The position numbers and the translations under genes were made by a program. A DNA stretch of 20,290 bases from Porticoccus sp965660005 (GTDB taxonomy: Bacteria > Pseudomonadota > Gammaproteobacteria > Pseudomonadales > Porticoccaceae), in assembly GCF_965660005.1 (NCBI RefSeq), contig NZ_CBFHYF010000032.1, positions 1-20,290 of the forward strand. Direction: 5' to 3'. Shown here piece after piece: positions 8,749 to 15,922 of the stretch (within the stretch, counting starts at the first letter, position 1; every line of letters starts with the position of its first letter). The notes under the pieces are model-generated. The model did no database searches. It saw only the letters and a list, made by a program, of their open reading frames with translations, and was not told the DNA's origin.

Positions 8749-8784
8749 ACGTTGTCTGACCTCCCATCATAACCGGAATAAACC
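8736..8784. repeat. Nested inverted repeats in the ung promoter/start region
   Basis: ATTCCGGTT (8736-8744) and AACCGGAAT (8771-8779) are perfect 9-bp inverted copies 26 bp apart. An overlapping second pair, GGTTTATT (8741-8748) and AATAAACC (8777-8784), is a perfect 8-bp inverted match. The right arms end one base before the ung start codon and cover its likely ribosome site; the left arm covers the candidate -10. Could be an operator, or a hairpin if transcription starts further upstream. Confidence 0.55.
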
Positions 8785-8785
8785 T

Positions 8786-9493
8786 GTGGCAGGAAACCAG
8801 CAAGTCAAGCTCCACTCCTCCTGGCTGGCCATACTTGAAGACCAATTCCAGTTGCCCTATATGGTCAAATTGAAACAGTTTCTGCAAGCCGAGAAACAGG
8901 CTGGTAAAACCATCTATCCTGCCGGCTCAAACTGGTTTGCGGCATTTGACAGCACACCGTTTGATCAGGTCAAAGTGGTTGTTATCGGACAGGACCCCTA
9001 TCACGGCGAGAATCAGGCGCACGGTCTTTGTTTCTCGGTATTGCCGGGGGTTGCCATTCCTCCATCCCTGCGAAATATTTATCTGGAGTTGGAGCAGGAC
9101 TGTGGTGTTCAGCCACCTGGACACGGCTGCTTGACAGATTGGGCTGCTCAGGGTGTGTTTCTGCTAAATGCGACATTGACCGTTGAAAAGGGTCATGCCG
9201 GGTCTCATCAGGGGCAGGGTTGGGAACAATTCACTGATCGGGTAATTCAATTGTTGAGTGATCAGCGTCGCGGATTGGTATTTATGTTATGGGGTAGTTA
9301 TGCCCAGAAGAAGGGGGCTATGATCGATACTAACAAGCATTTGGTGCTCAGGGCGCCCCACCCGTCACCATTATCTGCTCACCGTGGTTTTCTGGGATGT
9401 GGCCATTTTTCAAAGGCCAATCAGTACCTCGAACTGCAAGGGGTAAAACCAGTGGATTGGCAGGTTCATGCAGTCACTCGGGACAAGGTTTAA
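8786..9493 (+). CDS. ung: Uracil-DNA glycosylase, family 1
   Basis: A 235-aa cytosolic repair enzyme that removes uracil from DNA after cytosine deamination or dUTP misincorporation, opening base excision repair. The water-activating motif is GQDPYHG, with catalytic Asp70. The uracil-binding region follows (AHGLCFSV), then LLNATLTVEKGHAGSH. The DNA-intercalation loop HPSPLSAHRGF holds catalytic His192. The length is normal for the family. The start is GTG at 8786, after CCGGAA at about 8 nt; no upstream ATG fits. Its stop overlaps the end of the convergent membrane-protein gene by 4 bp. Divergent from the patatin-like gene across 104 bp that holds a plausible promoter and inverted repeats. 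Confidence 0.97.
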   Translation: MAGNQQVKLHSSWLAILEDQFQLPYMVKLKQFLQAEKQAGKTIYPAGSNWFAAFDSTPFDQVKVVVIGQDPYHGENQAHGLCFSVLPGVAIPPSLRNIYLELEQDCGVQPPGHGCLTDWAAQGVFLLNATLTVEKGHAGSHQGQGWEQFTDRVIQLLSDQRRGLVFMLWGSYAQKKGAMIDTNKHLVLRAPHPSPLSAHRGFLGCGHFSKANQYLELQGVKPVDWQVHAVTRDKV

Positions 9494-9909
9494 TACCTGT
9501 CCATCTTGAGAGGGGGTAAATTGCGCTTGGCTCTTAACCAATTCAGACCTTTTAGAACGGCAGAGTTGCTGACAATACGCTTTTCCAGTGTGTATTTACC
9601 GGGGTAATCCAGCAGCAGTAAACCAACGGCAATGGTCAGCAGGCCCTGCCCGGGCATGAACAACATCAAAAAACCACCACACAACAGCACTAATCCCAAC
9701 AAGTTTTTCCCAACCAACAACAAAAAACGTATAACCGGGTGTCTTTGTTTTAATGCGGTTGTTTCACGATTTCGATAGAGAAAATAATCCTCCGGTATCA
9801 TTGCCACCATCCATGGCAGCGCGAGCAGGCTCGCAATGAAGGTTATCAATGATGCAATGCTAAGCCATGTCAGTAGCAGCTGATGTTCAGATAACGAAGC
9901 CAGCATCAT
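9490..9909 (-). CDS. Small membrane protein with PGPGW-type motif
   Basis: A 139-aa protein with two strong hydrophobic regions (about residues 12-38 and 60-100). The second contains MPGQGLLTIAVGLLLLDYPGK, the PGPGW-like signature of a family of putative transmembrane proteins without a settled function. The hydrophilic basic C-terminus (RAKRNLPPLK) follows the family pattern. Two ATGs occur in tandem. The second (9906) has the better distance from GAGGGG, so the protein may be one residue shorter. The gene lies 56 bp after ygfZ on the same strand and is separated from it by a nearly pure A/T stretch. It is convergent with ung, 4-bp overlap. Family membership is by recalled motif; no role is proposed. 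Confidence 0.75.
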   Translation of the reverse strand: MMLASLSEHQLLLTWLSIASLITFIASLLALPWMVAMIPEDYFLYRNRETTALKQRHPVIRFLLLVGKNLLGLVLLCGGFLMLFMPGQGLLTIAVGLLLLDYPGKYTLEKRIVSNSAVLKGLNWLRAKRNLPPLKMDRY

Positions 9910-9917
9910 CTACCCCT

Positions 9918-9965
9918 CATTATATTCATAAATAAAATAAATATTATATTTTAATTATATGATTA
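9918..9965 (-). promoter_or_regulatory. Extremely A/T-rich spacer, possible promoter of the PGPGW-type gene
   Basis: In 9921-9960 only one base of 40 is G or C, against a balanced neighbourhood. On the minus strand it contains TATAAT-like hexamers (for example 9948-9943), but no good -35 at the right distance. It may serve as an UP-element-rich promoter. It lacks the GC stem of a terminator. Confidence 0.3.
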
Positions 9966-10955
9966 TTAAGTAATTTCGTACGGAAATGATAGTCTTTCAA
10001 TAGCAGCGTACAACTGTAAGCCAATCATAAGCTCATCACTTTCTGCGGCTTCTTCAGTCAGCACAGCCAGCATCTCCAACTGCTCAGAATTGTAATGCGC
10101 TACCGATACAATATGTCCGACGGCTTGATGCTGACCCTTGAGATAACAGGGTGTGCCCGGCATTAAATGACCCGTTGCTGCAGCTATCCTGATTCGATAC
10201 ATGCGGCGTTTAAGCTTTCCCAGGTACTTCATACGCGCGACTACTTCCTGCCCTGTATAGCAACCTTTCTTGAAGCTGATTGCACCGATTGCCTGAAAAT
10301 TGAGCATTTGCGGGACAAAGAGATCCGAAGTGGCGATTTCCACATGACCAATACCGGACTGGATATCCATAAGTTGCCAGAATTCAGTTCCTGCCGGTCT
10401 TGCCGTATCGAGTAGTGTGTCCCATACGGACGGTATTATGTTGGCGGAAACGATCAATATTTTTCTGCCGTCAATCAGCAGATACTGGTAGCTGATATCA
10501 GTCGGACTGATTTGCTCAGCAGATTTACCGGTAACCCCCAGTAAGCAAAGGTGTTCACTGACATCGGCGAGCTCAACCTTGAAAAATACGGCATATTTGT
10601 TCAACTCGCTGATCAGCGGAGTAGTCAGACTGTGGTGTAACTGGAGAAAGAAGCACTGTTCTTCAGCCCGAAACAGAATGAAACTGGCCAGCATACGGCC
10701 CTTGGGGTTACAGCGAGCCCCGGGAGTTGATTCGCCAATCGCCAAGTGGAACACGTCACAGGTAATCTGGCCCTGAAGAAATCGCGCTGCATCCGGGCCT
10801 TTTACCGAAATCAGATTCTGGTGGATGAGTGGGCTGACGATGTTCCCATCCTTGGCCAGCAACGCTGGAAAGTCAGCCGGTAATTCATTGAAATGTAAAT
10901 GATTATCATCAACAGTAGCACTTTCGCCGGATAGGTATGTTTGCCAATCGTTCAT
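9966..10955 (-). CDS. ygfZ: Folate-binding YgfZ family protein (Fe-S cluster/tRNA modification factor)
   Basis: A 329-aa member of the GcvT-like folate-binding family. The diagnostic motif is KGCYTGQE with the conserved Cys232 (Cys228 in E. coli YgfZ). An N-terminal GcvT-fold region contains VKGPDAARFLQGQITCDV (residues 51-68) and GARCNPKGRMLASF. In E. coli this cytosolic protein supports folate-dependent maintenance of certain Fe-S enzymes such as MiaB. The start MNDWQTYL is the first good ATG. It is divergent from sdhE across about 100 bp, a common pairing in gammaproteobacteria. Downstream is the PGPGW-type gene, perhaps with its own promoter. Confidence 0.93.
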   Translation of the reverse strand: MNDWQTYLSGESATVDDNHLHFNELPADFPALLAKDGNIVSPLIHQNLISVKGPDAARFLQGQITCDVFHLAIGESTPGARCNPKGRMLASFILFRAEEQCFFLQLHHSLTTPLISELNKYAVFFKVELADVSEHLCLLGVTGKSAEQISPTDISYQYLLIDGRKILIVSANIIPSVWDTLLDTARPAGTEFWQLMDIQSGIGHVEIATSDLFVPQMLNFQAIGAISFKKGCYTGQEVVARMKYLGKLKRRMYRIRIAAATGHLMPGTPCYLKGQHQAVGHIVSVAHYNSEQLEMLAVLTEEAAESDELMIGLQLYAAIERLSFPYEIT

Positions 10956-11015
10956 GGTTTGTCCGATTAATGTGAATGTGACTTATCTTGGTGGTTATAA
11001 ACACGCCCGTTCTAT

Positions 11016-11021
11016 TATAAT
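11016..11021 (+). promoter_or_regulatory. Candidate -10 element for sdhE-ygfX
   Basis: A perfect TATAAT lies at 11016-11021, 36 bp before the sdhE ATG. The best -35 candidate is a poor TGGTTA (10992-10997, spacing 18). The location in the ygfZ/sdhE divergent region is right; the missing -35 keeps confidence moderate. Confidence 0.45.
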
Positions 11022-11057
11022 GGCTTACACCCCATATTGAGACAGAGGCGACTGCCG

Positions 11058-11303
11058 ATGGAAAGAAACCGACTGTTCTGGGCGAGCCGACGCGGTATGC
11101 TGGAACTGGATTTGGTGTTGCAGCCCTTTCTGGACGAGATTTACCCCACCCTTGAAATGGAAGACAAGCAACGCTACCAAAAGCTTCTCGAGTGCGAAGA
11201 TCAGGATATGTTTGGTTGGTTCCTGCGTCGGGAAACCCCTGAAGACCCTGACTTACAGAAAATCGTGCAGATTATTCGTGACTCAAGATCACGTCTCCGT
11301 TGA
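11058..11303 (+). CDS. sdhE: Succinate dehydrogenase flavinylation factor SdhE (CptB family)
   Basis: A small cytosolic protein of 81 aa from ATG 11058. That ATG is preceded by GAGG at 9 nt and gives the family N-terminus MERNRLFWASRRGMLELD. A TTG at 11037 would add seven residues. The RGxxE motif needed for flavinylation is R12-G13-M14-L15-E16. SdhE helps attach FAD covalently to SdhA (and FrdA); it was earlier named CptB, antitoxin of YgfX/CptA. The C-terminus (FGWFLRRETPEDPDLQKIV) is also characteristic. ygfX starts inside its 3' end, so the two are probably translated together, as in E. coli. Confidence 0.95.
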   Translation: MERNRLFWASRRGMLELDLVLQPFLDEIYPTLEMEDKQRYQKLLECEDQDMFGWFLRRETPEDPDLQKIVQIIRDSRSRLR

Positions 11304-11682
11304 GATAGACCTGCACCGTTCGTTGTTCCATCTGGGTTGGATTCTGACAACCCATAGCCTTTTTCTGTGCCCTTTGATAATTCTGCCAACGCCCGTCTGG
11401 GCAAAGAGTTTAACGATTATTCTGGTATTAATGGCTGGTGCAAACGTATGCAGGGGTTGGTATATACATCCTGTTAGCCAACTAGCCTTGTTTGATGGCA
11501 ATTGGCAGTTGCGCCACGATGACCAGAAGGAGGAGTTTGTTTTACAAAACTTTTTCCGGCTGGGCCGAATATTATTGCTTCGATTTCACAATCCGCAGCG
11601 GCGTTACTTTGTTTTGGTGCTACCTGATAGTACGTCGCCAGCCAACCTGCGCAGAATTCATGTAATGCTGCAGTCGGGTTAG
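11278..11682 (+). CDS. ygfX: YgfX (CptA) family inner-membrane protein
   Basis: Read from GTG 11278 this is 134 aa, the length of E. coli YgfX (135 aa). The frame is open further upstream, but that part runs inside sdhE. Two hydrophobic segments at the N-terminus (about residues 13-35 and 38-58) form a membrane hairpin. A soluble region follows with the family pattern: LFDGNWQLR..., then a hydrophobic strand LLLRF and the closing RRIHVML. Its partner by position is SdhE. In E. coli YgfX is an inner-membrane protein reported to affect cytoskeletal proteins, and whether it is truly a toxin is debated. Overlap with sdhE is 26 bp and there is no clear ribosome site, so translation coupling is likely. 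It is convergent with nadB, 7 bp apart. Confidence 0.8.
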   Translation: MTQDHVSVEIDLHRSLFHLGWILTTHSLFLCPLIILPTPVWAKSLTIILVLMAGANVCRGWYIHPVSQLALFDGNWQLRHDDQKEEFVLQNFFRLGRILLLRFHNPQRRYFVLVLPDSTSPANLRRIHVMLQSG

Positions 11683-11689
11683 GCCCTAA

Positions 11690-13312
11690 TCAACGCTTGC
11701 TAACAATGAAGTTTTGTCCGGCAAAGTTGATCGGCACCATGATGGTATCCTTGGCAATTGAGGACAGTTCCGGGTAATCAAGCGTGTAATGCAAACCGCG
11801 ACTTTCTTTTCGTTGCTCTGCAGAGCGAATAATGAGCTCTGCCACCAGAACCAGATTGCGCAGCTCCAGCAAATCCCGGCTAATTTTGTAGTTGCTATAG
11901 TATTCATGGATTTCTTTTTGCAGCAGTGCAATCCGATGATGTGCCCTCGCCAGTCGCTTTCTGGTTCTGACAATACCTACGTAGTCCCACATAAACCGGC
12001 GCAACTCATCCCAGTTATGCGCGATGACAACATCTTCGTCAGAATAAGTAACACGACTCTCATCCCAGGGTCTCGCCTTGTCTGGCCCCGGAATCATCTC
12101 AATGCTTTCGCGAATGGCGTTGGCGGCGGATTGCCCGTACACCACACATTCGACCAATGAATTGCTGGCCATGCGGTTCGCCCCATGTAGGCCCGTAAAA
12201 GCAGTCTCGCCAACGGCGTACAGATTCCACAGATCAGTCTGACCTTTGTTGTTTACGACGATACCGCCACAGGTATAGTGGGCCGCTGGGACTACAGGGA
12301 TGGCTTCTTCTGTGATATCGATCCCATACATCAGGCACTGCGACATGACTGTGGGAAAATGGCTCTTCAGAAAATCCCTGGGTCGATGGGATATATCAAG
12401 ATAGACACAGTCACTGCCGATCCGCTTCATTTCAAAGTCAATGGCTCGGGCAACGATGTCCCTGGGTGCCAATTCGGCCTTCGGGTGAAATTTATCCATA
12501 AAACGCTCACCGTTGGCCAGCGTCAGGTAGGCGCCCTCGCCACGCAGGGCTTCGGTAATCAGAAAGGCCTTGGCATTGGGGTGATAGAGACAGGTCGGAT
12601 GAAACTGATTGAACTCCATGTTGGCCACCCGGCAACCGCGTCGCCAGGCTACAGCAATACCGTCACCGGTAGCACCGTCAGGGTTTGTGGAGTAGAGGTA
12701 GGCTCTGCTCGCACCGCCGGTTGCCAGTACAACAACTTTCGCCTGAAAGACACGGACATAATCTTGTTCGTTATCCAGAATGTAGGCGCCTGTGCAACGC
12801 ATCCGACTGGATCCTTTATCGGCCTGGGTGATCAGGTCAACAACCACGTGATTTGGAAAAATCTGGATATTGGTGTGTTGAAGAACCTTGTCTGCCAAAG
12901 AGGAGGAAACCTCCTTTCCTGTGGCATCTGCAGTATGCAGAATTCGCCGATAACTGTGTCCACCTTCCCGTGTTAAATGGTATCCGGCATTACCCTCGTT
13001 GCGTGTGAACTGAACACCCTGTTCGACCAACCAGCGGATTGCATCCGGACCCTTTTCAACGGTGAATCTGACGGCATCTTCGTGGCACAGCCCTGCACCA
13101 GCTTCCAGGGTGTCTGCAACATGGGATTCGACAGAGTCTTCGCTATCAAAAACGGCGGCAATACCTCCTTGTGCGTACCAGGTGGATCCGGACTGAATGG
13201 CACTTTTACTGACCAATGCAATTCGATATTTATGAGCCAGTGCAAGTGCTACAGTCATTCCTGCAGCACCACTGCCAATCACCAGCACATCATGACTCAG
13301 GGGGTTTTTCAT
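11690..13312 (-). CDS. nadB: L-aspartate oxidase
   Basis: A cytosolic FAD enzyme that oxidises L-aspartate to iminoaspartate, the first step of de novo NAD synthesis, feeding NadA. From ATG 13312 it is 540 aa, the same length as E. coli NadB. FAD-binding features are VLVIGSGAAG near the N-terminus and GSTWYAQGGIAAV. Substrate and flavin regions include HTADATGKEV, EFNQFHPTCLY, APRDIVARAID, HYTCGGIVV and LHGANRMASNSLVECVVYG. The C-terminal helical domain has RSAEQRKESRGLHYTLDYP. The frame is open to 13366, but the extra 18 residues do not resemble the family N-terminus. A TATACT on the minus strand near 13350 could be a -10, which also favours 13312. Divergent from rpoE, as in Pseudomonas and E. 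coli; convergent with ygfX. Confidence 0.97.
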   Translation of the reverse strand: MKNPLSHDVLVIGSGAAGMTVALALAHKYRIALVSKSAIQSGSTWYAQGGIAAVFDSEDSVESHVADTLEAGAGLCHEDAVRFTVEKGPDAIRWLVEQGVQFTRNEGNAGYHLTREGGHSYRRILHTADATGKEVSSSLADKVLQHTNIQIFPNHVVVDLITQADKGSSRMRCTGAYILDNEQDYVRVFQAKVVVLATGGASRAYLYSTNPDGATGDGIAVAWRRGCRVANMEFNQFHPTCLYHPNAKAFLITEALRGEGAYLTLANGERFMDKFHPKAELAPRDIVARAIDFEMKRIGSDCVYLDISHRPRDFLKSHFPTVMSQCLMYGIDITEEAIPVVPAAHYTCGGIVVNNKGQTDLWNLYAVGETAFTGLHGANRMASNSLVECVVYGQSAANAIRESIEMIPGPDKARPWDESRVTYSDEDVVIAHNWDELRRFMWDYVGIVRTRKRLARAHHRIALLQKEIHEYYSNYKISRDLLELRNLVLVAELIIRSAEQRKESRGLHYTLDYPELSSIAKDTIMVPINFAGQNFIVSKR

Positions 13313-13474
13313 TAACTGTCTAAAGTCCTCGAAACCAGTGTCGGGCATGATAGTATAGCGAGCCAAAAATAAATACAGACCCTGGAATCACCCCATAATC
13401 CGGTGAGTTTATTGTAAGTTGGCGTCCTGAAAGGCAATGATAGCCAAGCGATTTGGGGGATTATCGGAGCGACT

Positions 13475-14059
13475 ATGGATACCGAGCAGGCAAAAGATAC
13501 CGACAAGCTACTCGTCGCTCGTGTTCAAAAAGGCGACAAGCGCGCTTTTGACCTGCTGGTCATGAAATATCAGTACAAGGTCCATGCGATTGTCAGTCGT
13601 TATGTGAAAGATTTCGATGAGGTTAACGACGTCGTTCAGGAAGCTTTCATCAAAGCTTATCGGGCGCTGGCCAAGTTTCGTGGTGAAAGTGCTTTTTATA
13701 CCTGGCTGTATCGCATCGCCGTCAATACTGCAAAAAACTATCTGGTGGCACGGAATCGGCGTCCACCCGCCACTGACGTTGATGCTGAAGAAGCTGCCTT
13801 TTTTGAGGGCAGCGAGAGACTCTGTGACATTGATTCACCCGAGAATCTGCTCTACCGCGATGAGCTTGAGGCGGTAGTGGATTTAGCGATAAAAAATCTT
13901 CCGGAAGATTTGCGTACTGCGGTAACTTTAAGGGAATTTGAGGGTCTGAAGTATGAAGAAATTGCCGAGGTGATGGGATGCCCGGTAGGCACCGTCAGAT
14001 CCCGGATTTTTCGAGCAAGAGAAGCTATAGACGAAAAAATTCGGCTACTTGAAGGCTGA
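13475..14059 (+). CDS. rpoE: RNA polymerase sigma-E factor (RpoE/AlgU)
   Basis: A 194-aa ECF sigma factor that directs the envelope-stress response. Region 2 (about residues 24-95) holds DVVQEAFIKAYRAL and the promoter-melting stretch SAFYTWLYRIAVNTAKNYL. Region 4 (about 135-190) has ITLPEDLRTAVTLREFEGL-type sequence and the helix-turn-helix YEEIAEVMGCPVGTVRSRIFRAREAI, close to RpoE/AlgU. The ATG has GGAG six nt upstream. It is held inactive by the RseA product encoded next. The 162-bp nadB/rpoE divergent region has no convincing sigma-E promoter that I can see. After the stop a 161-bp gap precedes rseA, much longer than in E. coli. Confidence 0.97.
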   Translation: MDTEQAKDTDKLLVARVQKGDKRAFDLLVMKYQYKVHAIVSRYVKDFDEVNDVVQEAFIKAYRALAKFRGESAFYTWLYRIAVNTAKNYLVARNRRPPATDVDAEEAAFFEGSERLCDIDSPENLLYRDELEAVVDLAIKNLPEDLRTAVTLREFEGLKYEEIAEVMGCPVGTVRSRIFRAREAIDEKIRLLEG

Positions 14060-14072
14060 CACCACTGGCAAT

Positions 14073-14100
14073 GAACTTTTTTTGCCTACAGGTTGTCAGA
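14073..14100 (+). promoter_or_regulatory. Candidate sigma-E (AlgU) promoter for rseA
   Basis: TGAACTTTTTTT resembles the sigma-E -35 (GGAACTT followed by T residues), with GAACTT at 14073-14078. TCAGA at 14096-14100 resembles the -10 (TCTGA/TCAAA). The spacer between AACTT and TC is 17 nt, one more than in well-known E. coli sigma-E promoters. It lies 14 bp after the rpoE stop and predicts an rseA leader of about 110 nt. Confidence 0.45.
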
Positions 14101-14174
14101 AAATAGATGATTCGTTAATAGCTGCATGGGTGCTATTCCCGGAATAAATATTGGTTTAAAACAGTTTATGGCCT

Positions 14175-14192
14175 AGCATGCTGTGGCATGCT
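14175..14192. repeat. Inverted repeat upstream of rseA
   Basis: AGCATGC-TGTG-GCATGCT is a perfect 7-bp inverted repeat with a 4-nt loop. It lies 28 bp before the rseA ATG. No U-run follows, so it is not a standard terminator. It overlaps a weak -10-like TAGCAT (14174-14179) placed 17 nt after TTGGTT (14151-14156). It could be an operator, an attenuating hairpin or chance. Confidence 0.45.
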
Positions 14193-14220
14193 CACTATAT
14201 TAGCTTTGAGGTGGTTCCAT

Positions 14221-14883
14221 ATGACCCGTAGCAATGATCGCGAAAAAGAGTCCCTGTCGGCATTGATGGATGGCCAAGCCGATGAGCTGGAAACCCACCG
14301 TGCATTGAAAAGCATTTCAGAAAACCACCAATCCCGTGATGCCTGGCGGCGCTACCAGTTGGCAGCTGCCGCCATGAGAAGAGACCTTCCAGAGCAAGTG
14401 ATTGACTACTCTTCAGTTGTGAGAGCGGCTCTGGAAGATGAAAAGCCATTAAATGTAAATACATTGGCTTTGCGTGTGTTCAAGCCCCTTGGTCGTTTTG
14501 CAATAGCCGCCTCGGTTGCGACAGTAGCTATCATAGGCTACCAGCAATACAACAATTCCCCCCAAATTGACCAGCCTGCCGTTGTTGTGTCCAGTAGTGC
14601 TGATGACAGGTTTGTTCCCTCTCAGCTAAGAACCTCTGCTGACTTTGGCATACCTTCAGTTACTGCACGGACAGTTAGTGTCAGCAACAACCCTGAAAGT
14701 TACCGGGCCAGCCAGGCTCAGCCGGTAATTGTGGTATATCAGGCAACAGAACCTGAGGTAACTCGTGAACAGGTACAGGCTTACCTCAATAGTTTGATGA
14801 TAGAGCATACTGGCCACGCCGCGATGAATACGAATCAGGGTATGCTGCCGCATGCCCGCATGCCCGCCACGCACGACCAGTAA
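14221..14883 (+). CDS. rseA: Anti-sigma-E factor RseA (MucA)
   Basis: A 220-aa single-pass inner-membrane protein. The cytosolic N-terminal domain (residues 1-86) begins MTRSNDREKESLSALMDGQADELE and contains WRRYQLAAAAMRRDLP, the sigma-binding pattern. One transmembrane segment follows at about residues 90-106 (GRFAIAASVATVAIIGY). The periplasmic part ends in EQVQAYLNSLMIEHTGHAA...GMLPHARM, the typical RseA/MucA C-terminal domain. It sequesters RpoE until proteolysis on both sides of the membrane frees it. The start is ATG 14221 after GAGGTGG at a good distance; a longer frame from 14188 lacks support. Two tandem copies of GCATGCCC (14850-14865) encode the end of the protein. The gap to rseB is 13 bp. 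Confidence 0.95.
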   Translation: MTRSNDREKESLSALMDGQADELETHRALKSISENHQSRDAWRRYQLAAAAMRRDLPEQVIDYSSVVRAALEDEKPLNVNTLALRVFKPLGRFAIAASVATVAIIGYQQYNNSPQIDQPAVVVSSSADDRFVPSQLRTSADFGIPSVTARTVSVSNNPESYRASQAQPVIVVYQATEPEVTREQVQAYLNSLMIEHTGHAAMNTNQGMLPHARMPATHDQ

Positions 14884-14896
14884 TTTACAGGAAATC

Positions 14897-15862
14897 ATGT
14901 CAATCCCCAGGCGTTTTGCGGCTATATGCGCACTCCTTATAATGGCGTCACCGCTAGTAGCTGCTGATACTGCTTCGGCGGCCACCATTCTGTCGCAAAT
15001 GGCAGACGCCAATCGCAAGCTCGACTACAGCGGGATATTTACCTACGAGCACGGCGGCATTCTCAGAACTATCAAGGTTTTTCATTCCGTGAAGGAGGGC
15101 CAGGAATTTGAGCGTCTTTTTTTGCTAAGTGGCCCCAAAAGGGAGGTTGTTCGTCAAAGCGGAAAACGTCAATGTGAGCGCTTGGGAGACCTTATGCTAA
15201 GGAGTTCTGCCGCAGCCGTAGCCTCTGTTCCCAGAGGCCATCTCGAAAAACTTTATCACGTCTATCCCAAGAGCGAAGACCGAATAGCCGGTCGTAAAGC
15301 GCTGATTGTTCATGTTATGCCAAAAGACAACTATCGTTACGGATACATACTCGGCCTCGATCATGAGACAGGTCTGTTGCTCCAGTCAATGCTGATTGGC
15401 GACAGTAATCGTGTTCTGGAAAGATTTCAGTTTGCCGACATCGAAATTGGTGTACCGATTGATAGTGCATTGCTGAATCCTTCTGAACCTGAAGCACATA
15501 AGGTGACTTCAAAAATTTCTACTTGCCTGAATAATATAGAGTCATCGGTATCCTCATCGAAGTGGCAGCAATCCTGGCTTCCGCCCGGATTCGGATTGGC
15601 TGGATACCAAAAATCTGATGAATCCGGTCGTGAGACACTGATATACACTGATGGTCTGGCAATTTTTTCGGTGTTCATCGATAGCAGTGAATCCGTTGAT
15701 ATTCCCCAAATGCAGGCTCAGCGTGGCGCAACAGTTGCATACCTCACCAGATCAAATATGAAGGAGCAGGGCTTTTTAATTTCTGTGGTCGGCGAAATAC
15801 CGGTTGAAACTGCCCGAGCCGTTGCCCATGCCGTAATACCGGTTCAAAACAACTTTCAGTAA
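14897..15862 (+). CDS. rseB: Sigma-E factor regulatory protein RseB (MucB)
   Basis: A 321-aa periplasmic protein (E. coli RseB has 318). A signal peptide spans about residues 1-26 (RRFAAICALLIMASPLVAADTASA). The mature N-terminal domain has the LolA-like start ATILSQMADANRKLDYSGIFTYEHG and GPKREVVRQ. The smaller C-terminal domain contains WLPPGFGLAGYQK and VFIDSS. In E. coli RseB binds the periplasmic part of RseA and shields it from protease, and mislocalised lipopolysaccharide relieves this. The start ATG 14897 has AGGA 5 nt upstream. It lies directly after rseA and 60 bp before rseC, within one unit. Confidence 0.94.
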   Translation: MSIPRRFAAICALLIMASPLVAADTASAATILSQMADANRKLDYSGIFTYEHGGILRTIKVFHSVKEGQEFERLFLLSGPKREVVRQSGKRQCERLGDLMLRSSAAAVASVPRGHLEKLYHVYPKSEDRIAGRKALIVHVMPKDNYRYGYILGLDHETGLLLQSMLIGDSNRVLERFQFADIEIGVPIDSALLNPSEPEAHKVTSKISTCLNNIESSVSSSKWQQSWLPPGFGLAGYQKSDESGRETLIYTDGLAIFSVFIDSSESVDIPQMQAQRGATVAYLTRSNMKEQGFLISVVGEIPVETARAVAHAVIPVQNNFQ

Positions 15863-15922
15863 CATCGGTTTATCGATTTCACACGTAACAAAAACTCATA
15901 ATATTGCAGGTGTCAAACTGAA

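Noticed and set aside
11058..11682. sdhE-ygfX as a new toxin-antitoxin pair
   Set aside because: This is the known SdhE/YgfX (CptB/CptA) pair with conserved motifs in its usual place; the RGxxE motif points to flavinylation.
12278..12976. 232-codon plus-strand open frame inside nadB
   Set aside because: It lies opposite conserved nadB motifs, its protein resembles nothing known, and its length is explained by the codon use of the real gene.
13372..13474. Search for a sigma-E autoregulatory promoter before rpoE
   Set aside because: No GAACTT-like -35 with a TC-type -10 at 15-18 nt was found; CATAAT (13394-13399) has no -35 partner.
14852..14896. N-terminal extension of rseB overlapping the end of rseA
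   Set aside because: The 15 extra codons lie in rseA, and ATG 14897 has a good ribosome site and starts a proper signal peptide.
15846..15878. Second sigma-E-like motif (AACTT, 17 nt, TCGAT) at the rseB/rseC junction
   Set aside because: The -35 lacks the GG/G before AACTT and the -10 is a poor match; such a weak pair is expected by chance.
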